Below, in pieces: positions 37,926 through 50,578 of a DNA stretch of 64,000 bases. Every line of letters starts with the position of its first letter. The stretch's first letter is position 1. Location of the stretch: assembly GCA_037903355.1 (NCBI GenBank), contig JBAJFE010000004.1, forward strand, positions 1,860,001 through 1,924,000. Reading direction: 5' to 3'. A program made the translations under genes and the position numbers. This DNA comes from Trichuris trichiura (taxonomy: Eukaryota; Nematoda; Enoplea; Trichinellida; Trichuridae). The notes under the pieces were generated by a model that worked only from the letters and a program-made list of their open reading frames with translations, did not search any database and had not been told where the DNA came from.

Positions 37926-39369
37926 GACAAGCTGACATAAACCATGACTTTACGCTTTGTAAAAGTCAGAATAAAACATTCAGCTCATTTAGCCAAATTG
38001 GTTTCTATTCACCGCTCAGTTTAAGTAGCGAACTACTTTATTTATTCGCAAGAGTACAACATGTACATGTAGATATTATAAACAAAAAAACCATTAAAGC
38101 TATGAAGTGCATATACAATAGCGAACGCGATGAAATAAAACACCTTTCAGAATTGCTTGTTGGCTGGGTTTTGTGCAGCTGACGTCACGTCCGCCAAATA
38201 GATTGAGATTTAAATTGGTGGGAGCAACTTTCATACCAGCGTTAAGAATGTCTTTTCTTACCGAACAGCTTATGGCCATTACGTCTCGTATTACCCATCG
38301 ATTTGAACAGAAAGCACATCTTCGGATAAGATCATTCGACAGCGTCCCATGGCTTTGAAAAACTGCCTTGTTTACCACTTCCGATCTTCAAGCATATCTA
38401 CAATTATCCTACCAGTTTTGTTAACCTATAGCAGAGTGACTAATTTCATTAGTGAGTGAATATATTTCAGTGCAGTCCATACACAACAGTATAGAAATAC
38501 CTGCTCTTCATTGTCCCGCGTTAAAGGCGGGCAATATCATACATTCCAATATCGTCGAGGAGCAGTTGCATGATAAAGCATTGGGGTTTCCGGATCTTCG
38601 CTGTTTTCTGCTTCAGGGACATTGGGCATTTCATTTTCCATTGCTTTGTCTCTTGATCTGTTGAGCCGGAATGTTGTGAGTCTTTGGCACTTGTCTTGAA
38701 AAGCACGTATACCGAACTTGCTACAGGCAGCTCATCCATGCAGCAGTTCGCAGTTCACATATCGTCATGGAGCAGGCAACAGTGCTACAACTTTACTCAG
38801 TTGGCGCCAGTTAACATCTTGTTAAATAGTGCAGAAGAAATAATGCCTGCTGCCTGGATATTATTATTTTTCTTTCTTGAAGATCCGCTGCTGCTCATCC
38901 AAATGGTGTGTCTTTCGGTCACTGAAACTGTGATAATCATCAGTGTGGGTAAACTTCGTTGACACTTTGTCATCCCCATCAAATATTTTTCAACAGCATG
39001 AAACACTGAGCTGTATTGTAATAAAATGCAGCATGTTTAAACTACTGAAGCAATGTGTCGTTTTCCTTTATGTGCCAGTGCATAAAGCTTTCGAATGGAT
39101 GGATAGGACTATGTTCGTTTTCGCGTCACTAAACATCCTTTTGCTGTGCATTGCTCTGCCGACTTGTCTGCTGAGTATATCGTAAGAGCAGCAATCGCTG
39201 ACATCTTCTGCTGCTTGTCAAAGTAGTAGTAGTTTTCATGAACCAAAGAAGGATGTTTGTGCTTCTGAGCTAACATGCAGGTCGAAGGCATAACCGGCTG
39301 TGAGGACATATCCTCACGAGTAAGGCAGCACACGCTTTGCGTTAAACTATTTTGCACAGTTTAGTCTTT

Positions 39370-39890
39370 TAAAAATTCAGCGTACACAGTAATTGACCCC
39401 GTTTTTCAAAAAGCTTTTATTAGTAACGAGAGCATTCGGGCATCGTCTTTGACCGTCTTCAGTGGTAAAAAAACGAATCCACTAGGTAGCTTAGTCGACT
39501 ATTCAGCAAGCACTTTTACTTAGCCGACTTAGGCGGAGGTGACATCCCTTGGGTCTTACCGTGGACTACGTTGATGTTCGCCTCCAGCCCTAGTCAGCCG
39601 TGCAAGAGCATTAGCGTCACTGCCGACCGTCCCGGGCAGCGACAAACGAACAATAACAGCAATGAGGTCTCTTTGCGTAACCCGTCACCTTCGCTGGTTT
39701 GAAGTGACTAGGATTCGAATCTTCTTCCTTGATCTTGATCATCTCCTCTTCGCGATGTTGTCCCAAGATCTCTGATCTTTATCCGCCGTTGAGCATAGAA
39801 GGGCCCGTGTCACCCTTATTTCTCGTGATTTCTTTCTGAGTTTTCTGAGTTTAAGCCACCCGCTGTTCCGGCGGGTCGCTGCTGTTTCTT
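39370..39890. other. Segment present only in unit 4, between modules D and E
   Basis: About 520 bp replacing the short D-E junction of units 1 and 2. On the minus strand near 39,471-39,443 it holds CTGAAGA followed by a poorly paired segment and CCCGAATGCTC, a decayed version of the hammerhead-like motif. The rest is unrecognised. Confidence 0.45.
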
Positions 39891-42770
39891 TGAAACACGT
39901 ATAAGCGAAATTCCTTCGGTCCGGCAGTCGATGTGATATCGTTTGTCCCTTTAAGTTTGCTTTCTGGAGCGCAGCAATTAGCACTTGTGTGTCAGCTTGC
40001 TTTCTTAGACATAAGATCTCTGAGCAAACTAGAAAGCTTTCATCACTACGTCCCTTGTTCTCATATAATATCATGTGCAGTTCCTTGACGGACTTCCCAC
40101 ACGAAATATCTTTCAACTTAGAACCGTGTTGGCTTCCGGCCATGACGGTTTATGAGAAAGTCACTATTAATGATCAAAAAGAAAGTGACCGTTGTACAAG
40201 TCATGCATATCATAAAACCACTATCTTCGGCCGCCTTTCAATCGCAGACAACAAGTGGATGACAATTTGGACCACCGCGTCGTACTAACCACTGGACTCA
40301 GGACTCATATCTTCGCTGTCAGATGCTGAACAGTGCGTAGTGAATGAACAACGTACATTCTTACCAATAATTCACATGAATCATTCAGTGCTTTCATCTG
40401 ACTGAACTCTACTGACCACGCAATCATATCGTCGGAAATGTGGCAGCGTGTTCCCTGAACATGGCATCATGTGGTTCTCGCTTTCTGTAAGGTTGGTCGG
40501 TCATGCTCTCGCTGCACCGTCAGAATATCTTAGGTGGGACAGAACGATGATGGTTCAAGATGGAGCTCACAGATGAAGTCTCTGCCAAAGTTGGTCTGAT
40601 GAAGTACCACGCAACCGCGAAGGTTCAGCCGACGGGCGGCACACACGGCGCTGATGGCGGCTCTTGGGAGATCGGAACGCTCCCCACATAACGTTTATGC
40701 AATAAACGTTATTTAAACACGGGTTGAAACGCACAAAACAATTTTGCAAGAAGGCCTCATTGCACAACTGCAGGTAGACATTGAATATCCAGTTAATGTG
40801 TGGACCAGACCGTAGAGATGCCATATCATTCGAAACAGCGGTTGACTACTATGATGCAAAAAAGTTCGCGGCTCTTCTTGTAACGTAAGCATTGCTGCTG
40901 CCGCGATTTAAAAACCGTAGTGCATTGGCTCAAAGAATATCTTCAGGATATACATAACGACAGCCAGTGCGTCACTGCGTGCAGCTGTCACGTTCGAGGC
41001 CATGCAGACAACAGCTATGATAACGATCAGAGAGATATGCTTCTGATTCGGCTGCGTCACCGCTTGTGACAGACTGTGGTCGGCAATACGCGTATCATTG
41101 AAAAAGAATAGCGGACGGCACATATAGTAGAAATGCAGCGCTTTTCATCACAGAGGCGTTCAGATGCTCTATTCCGTATTAGCGACAGATAAAAAAACTT
41201 GTACGCTGTCCTTTTCTTTCAAGCATCAACTTTTCTCTTCTTAATTGTTGTTGCAACGACAGCAGTCACAGGCTAAGAAAATGAGTCAGTCGAACGTCTG
41301 ACTCCGCCTTCAGTGAGACTTTTGCTTCATATCGTTCCCGCTCTATACATATCGTCGTAAAGCAGGGAATAGGATGACAAGTTGACAGAAATTAGCATGG
41401 AGAGAACCATTCGGATTGTAGTAATGCTTCATAGTGTGAAGAAGCAGCTGCTCGCAAATAGGTGGTCTGATTTTCCAGAGTTCACCAGCTGAAAGCCAAG
41501 CGAAACAAAAACCAGCATTTGTTTGTCCGCGCCGTAATAGTTGTCTGGCTGACAGACGTGTATCACCGCCGCGATAGAGCCGTCGTCTAACAATACCGTG
41601 CTGCTGCGCGGCATTTATTGCTCCATCGGCCTTGTCATAAGCGTTCGGTCCTTATCAAGTCTCAACAGTGGAGCATGCAGCGTTTCGAGAGCGCATAGCA
41701 TAACCAGTAGCACGCTACTCAGCGCTATATACCGTAAGGATGAAGTGAGCGCAAGTTCACTATGAGTACAAGTCTTCGTACCTGAGTGCTTTAAATTAAC
41801 TTTGCGGAATTATTTCATTATGCTTAGTAGCGTTTTAGTTTTAAAGTTCGCATAGCTTTTTTGTAGAAATATTGATTTTACTTTTCTTGCTGAGGTCAAC
41901 TTTGACATAATATTTCGAAAAGTTTATTTATTTGGCTTTGACTTCGGATCGCGCATTTTACGGGAACCTTGTGCGAACTGGTTGGGAATGCCCTTTTGAG
42001 CGACTATAAATTGCCTCTACTTTGAAACCAAATGTCGAACGAGCCTTGTTTAGATAAATAAGTATTGGCAATTGAAACAGTCCTCTTACGAAGCGTGCTC
42101 GAAACATAAATCCCTTTACTTTTAACTCGCCGCTTTCCTGAACGGCGTGACATGTCTTTACGCTAAGGAACAATGAGTGAAAGGCGTTTCTAGTTTAAAG
42201 ACTTCATTAAAAGTATTTCCGAAGATTGTCATATTCGAATTCTCCCATTTTCGGCAAAGGTAAAGGTGTAGCAGTATTGCTTGGACGGTATCACGTAATA
42301 ATTATTCGTAGATTTCAATGTCCTGTTTCCCGGAGCCGTGCAAGAGCGTTTACTTGAGCCTAAGCCTAAAGATTAGACGTGTACGTGGTCGTAAAAGAAC
42401 CTGAGCAGGTTGGCAGCAGTTTGTCAAAAAAAGTTTTTGCAAGGCTTTGTTGAACAAGTATCGCGCTTAAAGTATTAACGGCTGTCGTTTCAAATGCTAT
42501 TCCGGGAAACGTGTGAGCGTAGTTGTCTTCTTTGTAGCGACAGTTTCAATTCTGTTTCAGTAATTGTTTTCTTTCCCGTAGATGTTTTGTTGTTTGTTTT
42601 CCTCCTGCAGTTTTTTGGTATGCTACTATTTCTTTTTCAGTTTTAATCTGCATTTCCGTTCCGGTCAGGTTCTTTTCCTGTTTTGTATTTTAGTGCTTCT
42701 CATGTCCGTGCTGAAGCAGTGAAGTATAGGGGAAAAAAGCAAAGATAAAGAACGTAAAGAAGAAGGAAAC

Positions 42771-43670
42771 AGATCTCAATTGTATTACAATGCATTATTG
42801 TATTACAATTGGAAACAGATCAAGGCGCTCTCATTTATCTGCATAAATTATTGTAAAATGACGCCTGCGTATTTGTCATACTCATCTACTTCGTAAGAAA
42901 ACGTAGGCATTTTCTACTAACAAAAAAACGTTGCAAAGTATTAACGCGGCTTAGGAAAGTTTGGCATTCGCCCTAGGGCGACGAATTAGCAAAGCTGTCG
43001 AAATTTAGTATTCAGTCCACACAGCTAATGTTTTGCCTGCAAATTGTTTTCACTAGGTGCAATACAAAGAATTTTCAATGGATTATGTATAACTTCATTG
43101 CAGACTGCGCGAAAGACCGCCAGTAATCATTGCGCGGGTAATTCTTACTGTTGTGATATACGATTTGCAAGCTCATTGGGTAACTGTATCGTTCGGCGGT
43201 TCCAAGTTTTTCGATTTTTTCGTTTCCGCGCTCGCGTTTGACTGCCTATTGCTTTTAATTTATAATTTTATTTGCCTGCCTTCTACTTTTATACCGATAA
43301 AAGTTTATCGTCGCAGAAATTCCGCTTACTTTTCGTTTTTCCAAACGATCACTCCGTTTAGTCATTTGCTACAATTTAGTTCCTGTTAGACTTCCATGAA
43401 ATGACGCATGCGTTCGTCAAATAAGTAACTATGTTACTTATTCTTTTGGTTCTTTCTTGAGCTGTTGTAGCATCAGGACGAAAGGAAGCGCGGCATTGCG
43501 AATCAAGCGATTTCTAACGTCTGTAATAATAGACTATATTGAACAGAATGCTTTGTTGAGAGATATTTTCTCCATTCGCTTCTGTTGATTTGACATTTTC
43601 TCGGTCACTCGGAGGGTTATCGATTTAATGGAACATTTGTTTTAAGCCGCTTTAGCATTTTCACTGCAGC
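42771..43670. other. Unique sequence upstream of MCM4
   Basis: From the end of the repeat array to the MCM4 start codon. Open frames at 43,044-43,241 and 43,153-43,389 are hydrophobic, T-rich and overlap in different frames; I read them as chance. The MCM4 promoter must lie here, but I see no defined element beyond T-rich stretches. Confidence 0.5.
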
Positions 43671-46600
43671 ATGGCAACTTCGCCTTCGCAAACTGATGTC
43701 AGTGCTGGTAAGTCGTTTTTCTATTTCATTTGTTATCTCTTCGTGTATTGACGTTTTTCAGATGGCTTTCTATCACCGCTATCGTCACCACATCGGACTA
43801 TAAGTAAGATAAACGTTAAAAGTTGATTTGTTCGTTTTTTAGAATATGTTATTCTCACTTGGCACTTGTATAGAATATAATTAACAAAAAACAAATGGTT
43901 AGTTAGCTTAAGGTTGATGCGTTCATTCTGAATATATTCCGCTTAGTATCAGTAATTCATATAAGGTCAGCTGCTCACATTCTTACTGTTAGTAGATTAT
44001 TCTCAAGTTTTTTCGAAGCTTATTCCCTAGTTAAGGATGGCGTCGTAAGCACCGGAAATAAGGTATTGCATTGAAGTCATAGGGGTCTATTTTTCAAGCG
44101 ACCACGTTAGAAAAAAGTATTATTTTCAGGGAGTGTGACGTCTCCATCGTCCAGTTCTCGTGTCGGACCTTCTCAGGATGGTGAGCGGCTTTCTCCATTT
44201 GAGCATATTGTTTCTATTTTTTAATAAAGGCCTGTTTTATAACTCTAAGCCTTTATATGTATTATGCCGCTTTTAGCAGGAGTTAGATTTACAGATGCTT
44301 ATTGAACAAGTCCCACAAAAGTGGCTGTAAGCTATTACTAGGTGCTGTATATTAAGAATTTGTTTTACTATGCTTATATGCTGCTTCTAAACGCTTTATT
44401 TCCTTTACAGACGATATTGTCAGTCGAGTTCGGTCATCACAGCGAAGCTATTCAGCCGCTTCGGATCGTTTGTATTTAAGGTATGCTATAGACAACTGTT
44501 GCAGAGTATTAAAGGTTTCTTTCATGTTAGCTATAGCAATGAAGCGCTTAGCATTGCTCAGCAAACGCGTAATGGTAGTAACGATGCCACAGGAAGTAGA
44601 AATGTGTTTGCCATGGTTGACGAACAGACAGACGATGGCGAGAAACGAAGCTACATTTGGGGAACTCGGATTTGCTTATCCGAAGTGGAAAAAGCTTTCA
44701 GAAGATTTGTTGAAAATTTCCGATCGAGCGAAGATGAATCAGATATTCTTTCGGAACCAAGCATAGAAGGTGGCAGAGCCTCCTACAAGCAAAAATTGTG
44801 CGAAGTAGGTTCCGGAAAAGGCCTTATTTACTTGTTCGTTATGATTTTATTGTTAAGGTTTACCATACCCAAGAAACCGTCATAGAACTTGACTTGCAGC
44901 ATGTGAAATCCTTTGATGAAGTTCTCTATCACCAAATCGTCAATTATCCAAACGTCTGTTTTCTAATATGCCGTATTTTTGATTGGACCAACAGACTCAA
45001 CTTTTTAGGATATAATCACTTATCTGGACTACACGCTAAACGAAATGTTTTATGAAATTTATCCCGAAAGTCAGCGTTCCATCGAGCTGCAAATTAAGCC
45101 ATTCAATGCCGAACAAATTTACGGCATGCGAACTCTGGAGCCGGATGGTATTCTTGGCCAACTTTGCCAAGACCACTCGAGCCTATCTTATTTGTAGATA
45201 TCAACAAGCTGATATCAATTAACGGCATGGTGATCCGAGCGACTGGTTTAATTCCCGAAATGCGCGAAGCCTTTTTCGAGTGCAACATCTGCAAGAGTTC
45301 GACGACCGTTTTTGTTGAATTTGGGCAAATTGTTGAACCTACATTGTGTACGAACTGCAACTCAAAGTCGACCTTTGTCCTTGTTAGCAATAGGTCCATA
45401 TTTGGCGACAGACAAATTGTGAAACTTCAAGAATTTCCTGGTTTCCTCTACCGAACCATTTTGAAGCGTTTATGCTATTGTCGATTCCTTTTGTAGACGA
45501 GATGCCGCCTGGCCAAGCTCCTCTTTCCGTATCTGTATATTTGCTTGATTCAATGGTCGACTTAGTCATGCCAGGCGATCGGTGAGTTAAATAATTAGCA
45601 GGCCAACTGTAAGGGATCGTTAAGCTACTTTTATTTAGAATCACCGTTACCGGTATATACCGTTCGGAACCCATTCGCGAGCTGCCCAAACAACGAGCTG
45701 TGAAATCGGTTCTTCGGACTTTCATTGACGCTATACACATACTGAAATTGGATAGACACAAATTGAATGAGAAGGATGATATGTAGCAATACTTTTCAGC
45801 CTTAGCCTACCTTGTTAATCGTAAGCGAGTTGCCTTTTTAGAAGCTGGTTAAGCGAGGAGAGAATTAACCAAATACGAAGCCTTGCCGCCAGGCCAGACG
45901 TGTACGAACGACTCTCTCATGCTTTGGGTAAGTTGCTGATAAACATTTCGTTATTGGGGTACTTGTCCAGATCTAGGTGGCGCTCTAACCTACTCCTTAC
46001 AATAAAAACATTGAATTTTTGAGTTCCTATGCGTAAAATCATTATTTGTGCTTTTGGCTGTTTGATTGCGCGTTCTTGTTTTAGCGCCAAGCATTTTCGA
46101 ACATGACGATATTAAAAAAGCTGTACTCTTCCTGTTGTTCGGAGGCACCAGAAAAGATTTCACTTCCGTTGCTTCCGGCTACTCGAGGTAAGTCTGTCTT
46201 ACTATTAGGTACAAGTTATCTATGGCTTAAGTTGTTACTTCAAAGGGCAGAGATAAACATTCTGCTTTGTGGTGATCCGGGAACGGCAAAATCCCAGTTG
46301 TTACAGTATGTTCATCGCCTGTTGCCCAGAGGACAATATGTTTCGGGTAAAGGCACCTCCGCCGCTGGGCTAACTGCTCACATCACAAGAGATCCAGAAA
46401 CCAAGCATTTTGTATTGCAAATGTAACTCACTTTGAAGACTATCCTTTTTTAAGCTTATTTTCATGTTTGCAGCGGTGCCTTGGCACTAAGCGACAATGG
46501 AGTATGCTGTATTGACGAATTCGACAAGATGAACGATTACACGCGGTCGGTTCTTCAAGAAGTTATGGTAAGATTCGCATTGTTAAAGACGTAACAGTAA

Positions 46601-47827
46601 GTGACAAGTTAAGTGTGAATAAAGACTAAATATTTGCATGCAACTAGCCCGAGTCGTCTCTACATTTGCATACCGTCTTTGTAGGAGCAGCAGACTTTGT
46701 CAGTTGCAAAAGCCGGCATAGTATGTCAGCTCAATGCTCGCTCTTCGATCCTAGCAGCTGCCAACCCTGTCGAGAGCCAATGGAACCAACAAAAAACAAT
46801 CGTCGAAAATGTTCAACTTCCTCATACGCTTATGTCAAGGTTGGCAGTTGGTATATTTGTTAATAAATTCCACGCAACGACTTTTAAGGTTCGATCTTAT
46901 ATTTCTGATGGTCGATCCTCAAGACGAGTACTACGATCGAAGACTGGCATCGCACTTAGTTTCTTTATATTTCAAAGGTTACGAAGAGGAAGAAGCGGAA
47001 CTTGTGGTAGGCATTTTTTTATTTGCCTTTTTGGGATGGCGCTTTTTCTTGCCTGCAGGACATGTCGCTGCTGAAGGACTACATAGCTTACGCAAAGGCG
47101 GTTTGCGCACCCGTGTTAAGTCAAGCTGCCGCTAACAACTTGATCCACAAATATGTGGAAATGCGTAAAGTCAGTTAGCGTCAGGCGAATGGAACTTGCC
47201 CAAATTCGTTTCGGTATTTGTAGGGCGACAGTAGTCGTGGTCATATATCAGCTTATCCGCGGCAGCTGGAAAGCTTAATACGTTTATCCGAAGCCAGAGC
47301 GAAGATAAGACTATGTAGCACAGTGGAAGAATTGGATGTTGAAGAAGCTTACTCGTAAGCGAAGAAATGCGTTTGAGTACAAGTTAAAGCTGTAGCTTTA
47401 CTTTCGCTTAGATTATATCGAGAAGCTTTGAAACAAGTAGCAACTGACCCTCTGACCGGCAAGGTGGACGTCAGTATACTGGCGTTGGGAATGTCGGCAG
47501 CTACTCGTAGAGCGGCTGCAGATTTACGTCAATTAATTAAGAACAGAATGTTGGCAAAAGAGGATGGAGCTTGGGTTGCACCGAAGGCACTTCTCATGGA
47601 AATTCGCGAAAGCGGCGGCGCTGTAAGTTTAGCCATTTTCTAAAAGTATTTATCAATATGTATTCACGCACTCCAATACATTTTAGACTGTCAGACGAGA
47701 CTTGTTTGAAGAAGTTCTAAACGAGATGTGCAAAGATGAAATGCTTCTCCGCGGCCGTCTAGGAAGAGTTCGATTGAACAGGCAAAACATCGTTCCCGAT
47801 GAATCTGTCGGGGTGGCAGCGGAATAA
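43671..47827 (+). CDS. MCM4: DNA replication licensing factor MCM4
   Basis: MCM4 is one of six AAA+ subunits of the MCM2-7 helicase that is loaded at origins and unwinds DNA in S phase. Twenty exons join with consistent phase to 835 aa (human 863): 43671-43707, 43762-43803, 44130-44180, 44411-44480, 44531-44804, 44858-44953, 45009-45147, 45198-45440, 45497-45581, 45639-45782, 45842-45927, 46085-46187, 46246-46422, 46474-46567, 46685-46839, 46889-47006, 47059-47169, 47224-47354, 47412-47622, 47687-47827. Visible marks: a Ser/Pro-rich N-terminus (SP sites), YIWGT, the C4 zinc finger (CNIC..CTNC), Walker [10 protein letters not shown], Walker [10 protein letters not shown], the arginine finger in MSRFDL, sensor-2 [13 protein letters not shown] and a C-terminal winged-helix region. 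[15 protein letters not shown] and [13 protein letters not shown] separate it from MCM2, 3, 5, 6 and 7. Most introns are 48-60 nt; three near the 5' end and two others are longer. Confidence 0.95.
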
Positions 47828-49241
47828 TAACAACAATATTGTTTTATCACTACCTTTCATACTGCCGTGTAAACACAATTTTTTATATTACAGCGAGGCA
47901 GTATGCGAAGTTAAGTTTTTGCTGGTAGAAAAGCATTATAATTGATTGTATTATTATTATCTTGCTTATACAACTCATTCTCTGCTTTCAAGATATCGAA
48001 TTACGTTCTAACTTTTTGCTTTACCCTTTTTTCACGAAAAAGCAGTAATAGTTGCTGTATTTGAGTGTTTTTTAATGGCTGTCAAGTTGCGAAAAGTGCG
48101 AAGCGATAGGCAATGCAAAGTTGCGTATTACACGCTTTTAGCTCGAATTCGAATTGACGTACTTTACGAACGAAGGTTTGTAGTTTTGGGAATCACTGCA
48201 TTTGCAATCAATAATTAGACCATTGCTGCTAATGTGTGAAGTTTTTCCAAATTCAGCTGAAACACTATCATAGTCTCGTTGGTTGAGGAGTACTTTGAAT
48301 TTTGAATAAAAGGAATGCACGATCGATAGTATCCAGTTGTTGGCGCGAAAGTTTATGAGCCTTGATTATGGCAATCACAGTAGCATATGAGCGTTGCTGA
48401 TGGATTGAAATGATAGCGGAAACGGAACACAAATTAAAATTTAACGTTAGATTTTTTAAAAAGACCATTAAATCACTTTCATGGACACTAGGAGAGTACT
48501 GTATGCAGAAGTAAAATCAGGTTCTATGAGTCCAATTGACAACAACGCTTAGACAATAGCCTCTGCTGATTTTAATTTTACGCTTATGTTGACTAGGATT
48601 GCTAACCTAAGCGGTTTTATTTTTCGGCTTAAGTTAAAGCCGTCTACGGTTCCACTTACAGTATTCCAGAGCATCCAACGGAAAAGACCCTCATTAATTA
48701 ACAGTTGTTTAAGTTCACTATCAATTATTGATTTGAAAGAAAATTTTCCTTCTCTAATCTGCAATATTGATATAACTGAATTGGTTTCAGCGTTCAAAGT
48801 TTAAAATGATTTTCCTAACATCGTTGGCGTAAGTAACATCTTACGAGTGTTAGATGATTATTCTACAATGAAAGGATGAGCTGGTATCTTACAGTAACTT
48901 TATCCTTTAAGCGCTTGAGTTAACTTCGCGAGAACAAAACTTCTTCCCGCGAATAATATCTCTATGACAAACCAATTTTTCTAACTAACCGTCGTGCAGC
49001 AAGTGACTTTGCCGTAACTGTATTTTATGCTGTTATTCCAACACAAATTGAAGACTTTTCCTGATGGAACTTTGAATTTAAATCATTATTTTGCGTATGT
49101 AATACAGTATGCACACTGATCCTTTAAAAAGACATTTTTCAAGAAGACATGTTCCCATAAGACAGGTTTTCTTCGCAAAAAACTGGCGTGCTTGCTATGG
49201 TAGTTCAGCTTGTTCACCATGAAAAATGATTCAATGCATTA
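47828..49241. other. Intergenic, possible gene remnants
   Basis: After the MCM4 stop there are AT-rich 3' sequences. Minus-strand open frames at 48,549-48,797 (82 codons), 48,268-48,468 and 48,138-48,320 look mildly protein-like, but the latter two overlap in different frames and I see no joinable exons or domain. They could be an eroded gene or chance. Confidence 0.35.
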
Positions 49242-49314
49242 GGCTCCAGCGAGACTCGAACTCGCGACCTCCAGTTTACTAGACTGGCGCTCTAACCAAC
49301 TGAGCTATGGAGCC
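49242..49314 (-). tRNA. tRNA-Thr(AGT), isolated copy
   Basis: A 73-nt cloverleaf: acceptor GGCTCCA/TGGAGCC, D-arm GCTC-AGTTGGTTA-GAGC, anticodon stem CCAGT/ACTGG with loop CTAGTAA (anticodon AGT), T-arm GCGAG/CTCGC with loop TTCGAGT. No intron and no encoded CCA. It lies 6.3 kb from the main array. Its T-loop (TTCGAGT) is found in no array copy, so it is a separate lineage. Confidence 0.97.
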
Positions 49315-50578
49315 GCTGTTCTGGTGTTTGATAACAGGCAAAACGGGCTGAACTAATTGCAGTACCTACCTCCAGAAGCATTGAAATTGAAAATATTAAA
49401 GGTTGCTAAAAGATAGCAAACGAAAATGTCAGCAGAAATGAGAAACTACTGCTCGCGGACGAATATGTCGGTTTCGGAACGACCTAGTGCAATAGCTCAG
49501 CCAATGTATTTGCGTATTGTTTTCGAAGCTGATAGTGACACAAAGTGTTGTTATATGCATCTACAGTAATATTTTTTAGTTCTAACAACATTTGCTTTAC
49601 TTGAAGATGAAGGAGAAGGACGGTTCATTAACGTTATTCGATTTACCGGGGTTGACAAATGCAATTCAACCGCAGCGAACCAAACGGTTATGCTCACGCA
49701 TTTGCTACCATTTGATGCACGACGCTACTAAGTCCAGTCAACTTAAGGAAAAACATATTAGTCAGTCCCGACTACATTGCTACTGATTTGCAGGTTACCG
49801 ATGCTCATATTGTTCCTCACAACGTAATTGCACAGTCGCATTCCTATCCTCGAATGTATTGGATAAAACCTTTGAACGATTGCGCCAAAACTATTCAGCA
49901 TTTTAAATGTAGCCATAAATTACTTTAGCTCGGACGAATAAGAATTCAAAAAAGATTTGAGCAGTTTGCTCGAATCTTTTATGAATTCTTATTCGTCCGA
50001 TTTGGGCAGAGTTGTGGGCGGGAACGATAGAAAAGTTGCCTCGGCAGCTCTAAGTGCACCGGCTGGTATACCTGGAACGGTACTCTTCAAAGGCACAAAC
50101 CTACTTATAACCGAGTTTCTAAGTTGTTATTTGCTTTTTTGACAAAATAATTCGCAGCTAGTTGTTTGAAAAGCCACATTTCACCTCACCTATCCTATTG
50201 GATAACAAAATATCTGTTGAACTGGCGAAGGAGAGGAGAACTTGCGTAAAGTGTGAACGCGAGCTACGAAGAAATAATAATTTTTGTTAGCAAAGCAGTT
50301 GTTGATAATATGTGGCATTCAAATAGGCAAAGTCGGAATAATAGGACACGAAATAACGCTTTCGTCGGCGAGTTGGGAAGAACGCTTGCCTTACCGTAAT
50401 ACAACCTTTATTCTCTTAATACTGTATCGCCTTACGGTAACTTATTCTTTTTTGAGTCAGGTTAGTTTCCCCCAAAAGATCTTCCGGCTCGTTTGTGCTT
50501 AACAAAATAACATTGTAGAGAACGCTTACTTTTCAATACTTCCAACGCCTGCTGTCATACTGCGCGTTTTTCGCAAAA
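49315..50578. other. Intergenic, possible small gene and a hairpin
   Basis: A plus-strand open frame (ATG at 49,607 to a stop near 49,785) and a second one in another frame (about 49,740-49,928) look weakly coding but do not join clearly. A 71-nt inverted repeat at 49,930-50,000 follows. A frame through 49,957-50,142 contains a Gly/Ala-rich stretch. I cannot support a gene model. Confidence 0.3.
49930..50000. repeat. 71-nt near-perfect hairpin
   Basis: Outer arms of 19 bp (49,930-49,948 with 49,982-50,000) pair perfectly; the inner part pairs with one A-A mismatch and two G-T wobbles down to a one- to three-base loop at about 49,964-49,966. It may be a very small foldback element or the mark of a templated inverted duplication. 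Confidence 0.85.

Larger units (their letters stand above)
9440..42770. repeat. 33-kb composite repeat array in four higher-order units
   Basis: Modules of about 1 kb recur in the same order. Using letters: satellite, B, C, D, E, B', F, G. Approximate copies: B or B' at 9.6-10.6, 14.3-15.3, 17.7-18.7, 22.4-23.4, 28.7-29.7, 35.5-36.7 and 40.9-41.9 kb; C at 10.6-11.6, 18.7-19.7, 36.7-37.6 and, degraded, 42.0-42.8; D at 11.6-13.1, 19.7-21.2 and 37.9-39.4; E at 13.1-14.1, 21.2-22.2 and 39.9-40.7; F at 15.4-16.7, 23.5-24.8 and 29.8-31.1; G (a diverged D-E) at 24.8-26.3 and 31.1-35.3. Open frames inside are short, shift between copies and overlap on both strands, so I call no host gene. The only coding remnant is the Tigger transposase. 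Confidence 0.85.
35530..42770. repeat. Higher-order unit 4 (B-C-D-E-B'-C), more diverged
   Basis: Same module order as units 1 and 2 but with more differences and two extra segments (37,630-37,925 and 39,370-39,890). After B' the array continues into a degraded C module that fades out near 42,770, recognisable from the GTGAGCGTAG...TTTCAATT...CAGTAAT block and an AAAGATAAAG end. Confidence 0.7.

Noticed and set aside
43044..43389. Two open frames upstream of MCM4
   Set aside because: T-rich, hydrophobic, overlapping in different frames, with no splice or homology support.
44481..44504. A 24-nt intron in MCM4 ending at GTTGCAG
   Set aside because: It would leave the frame wrong. The 50-nt intron 44,481-44,530 restores the phase and fits the other intron lengths.
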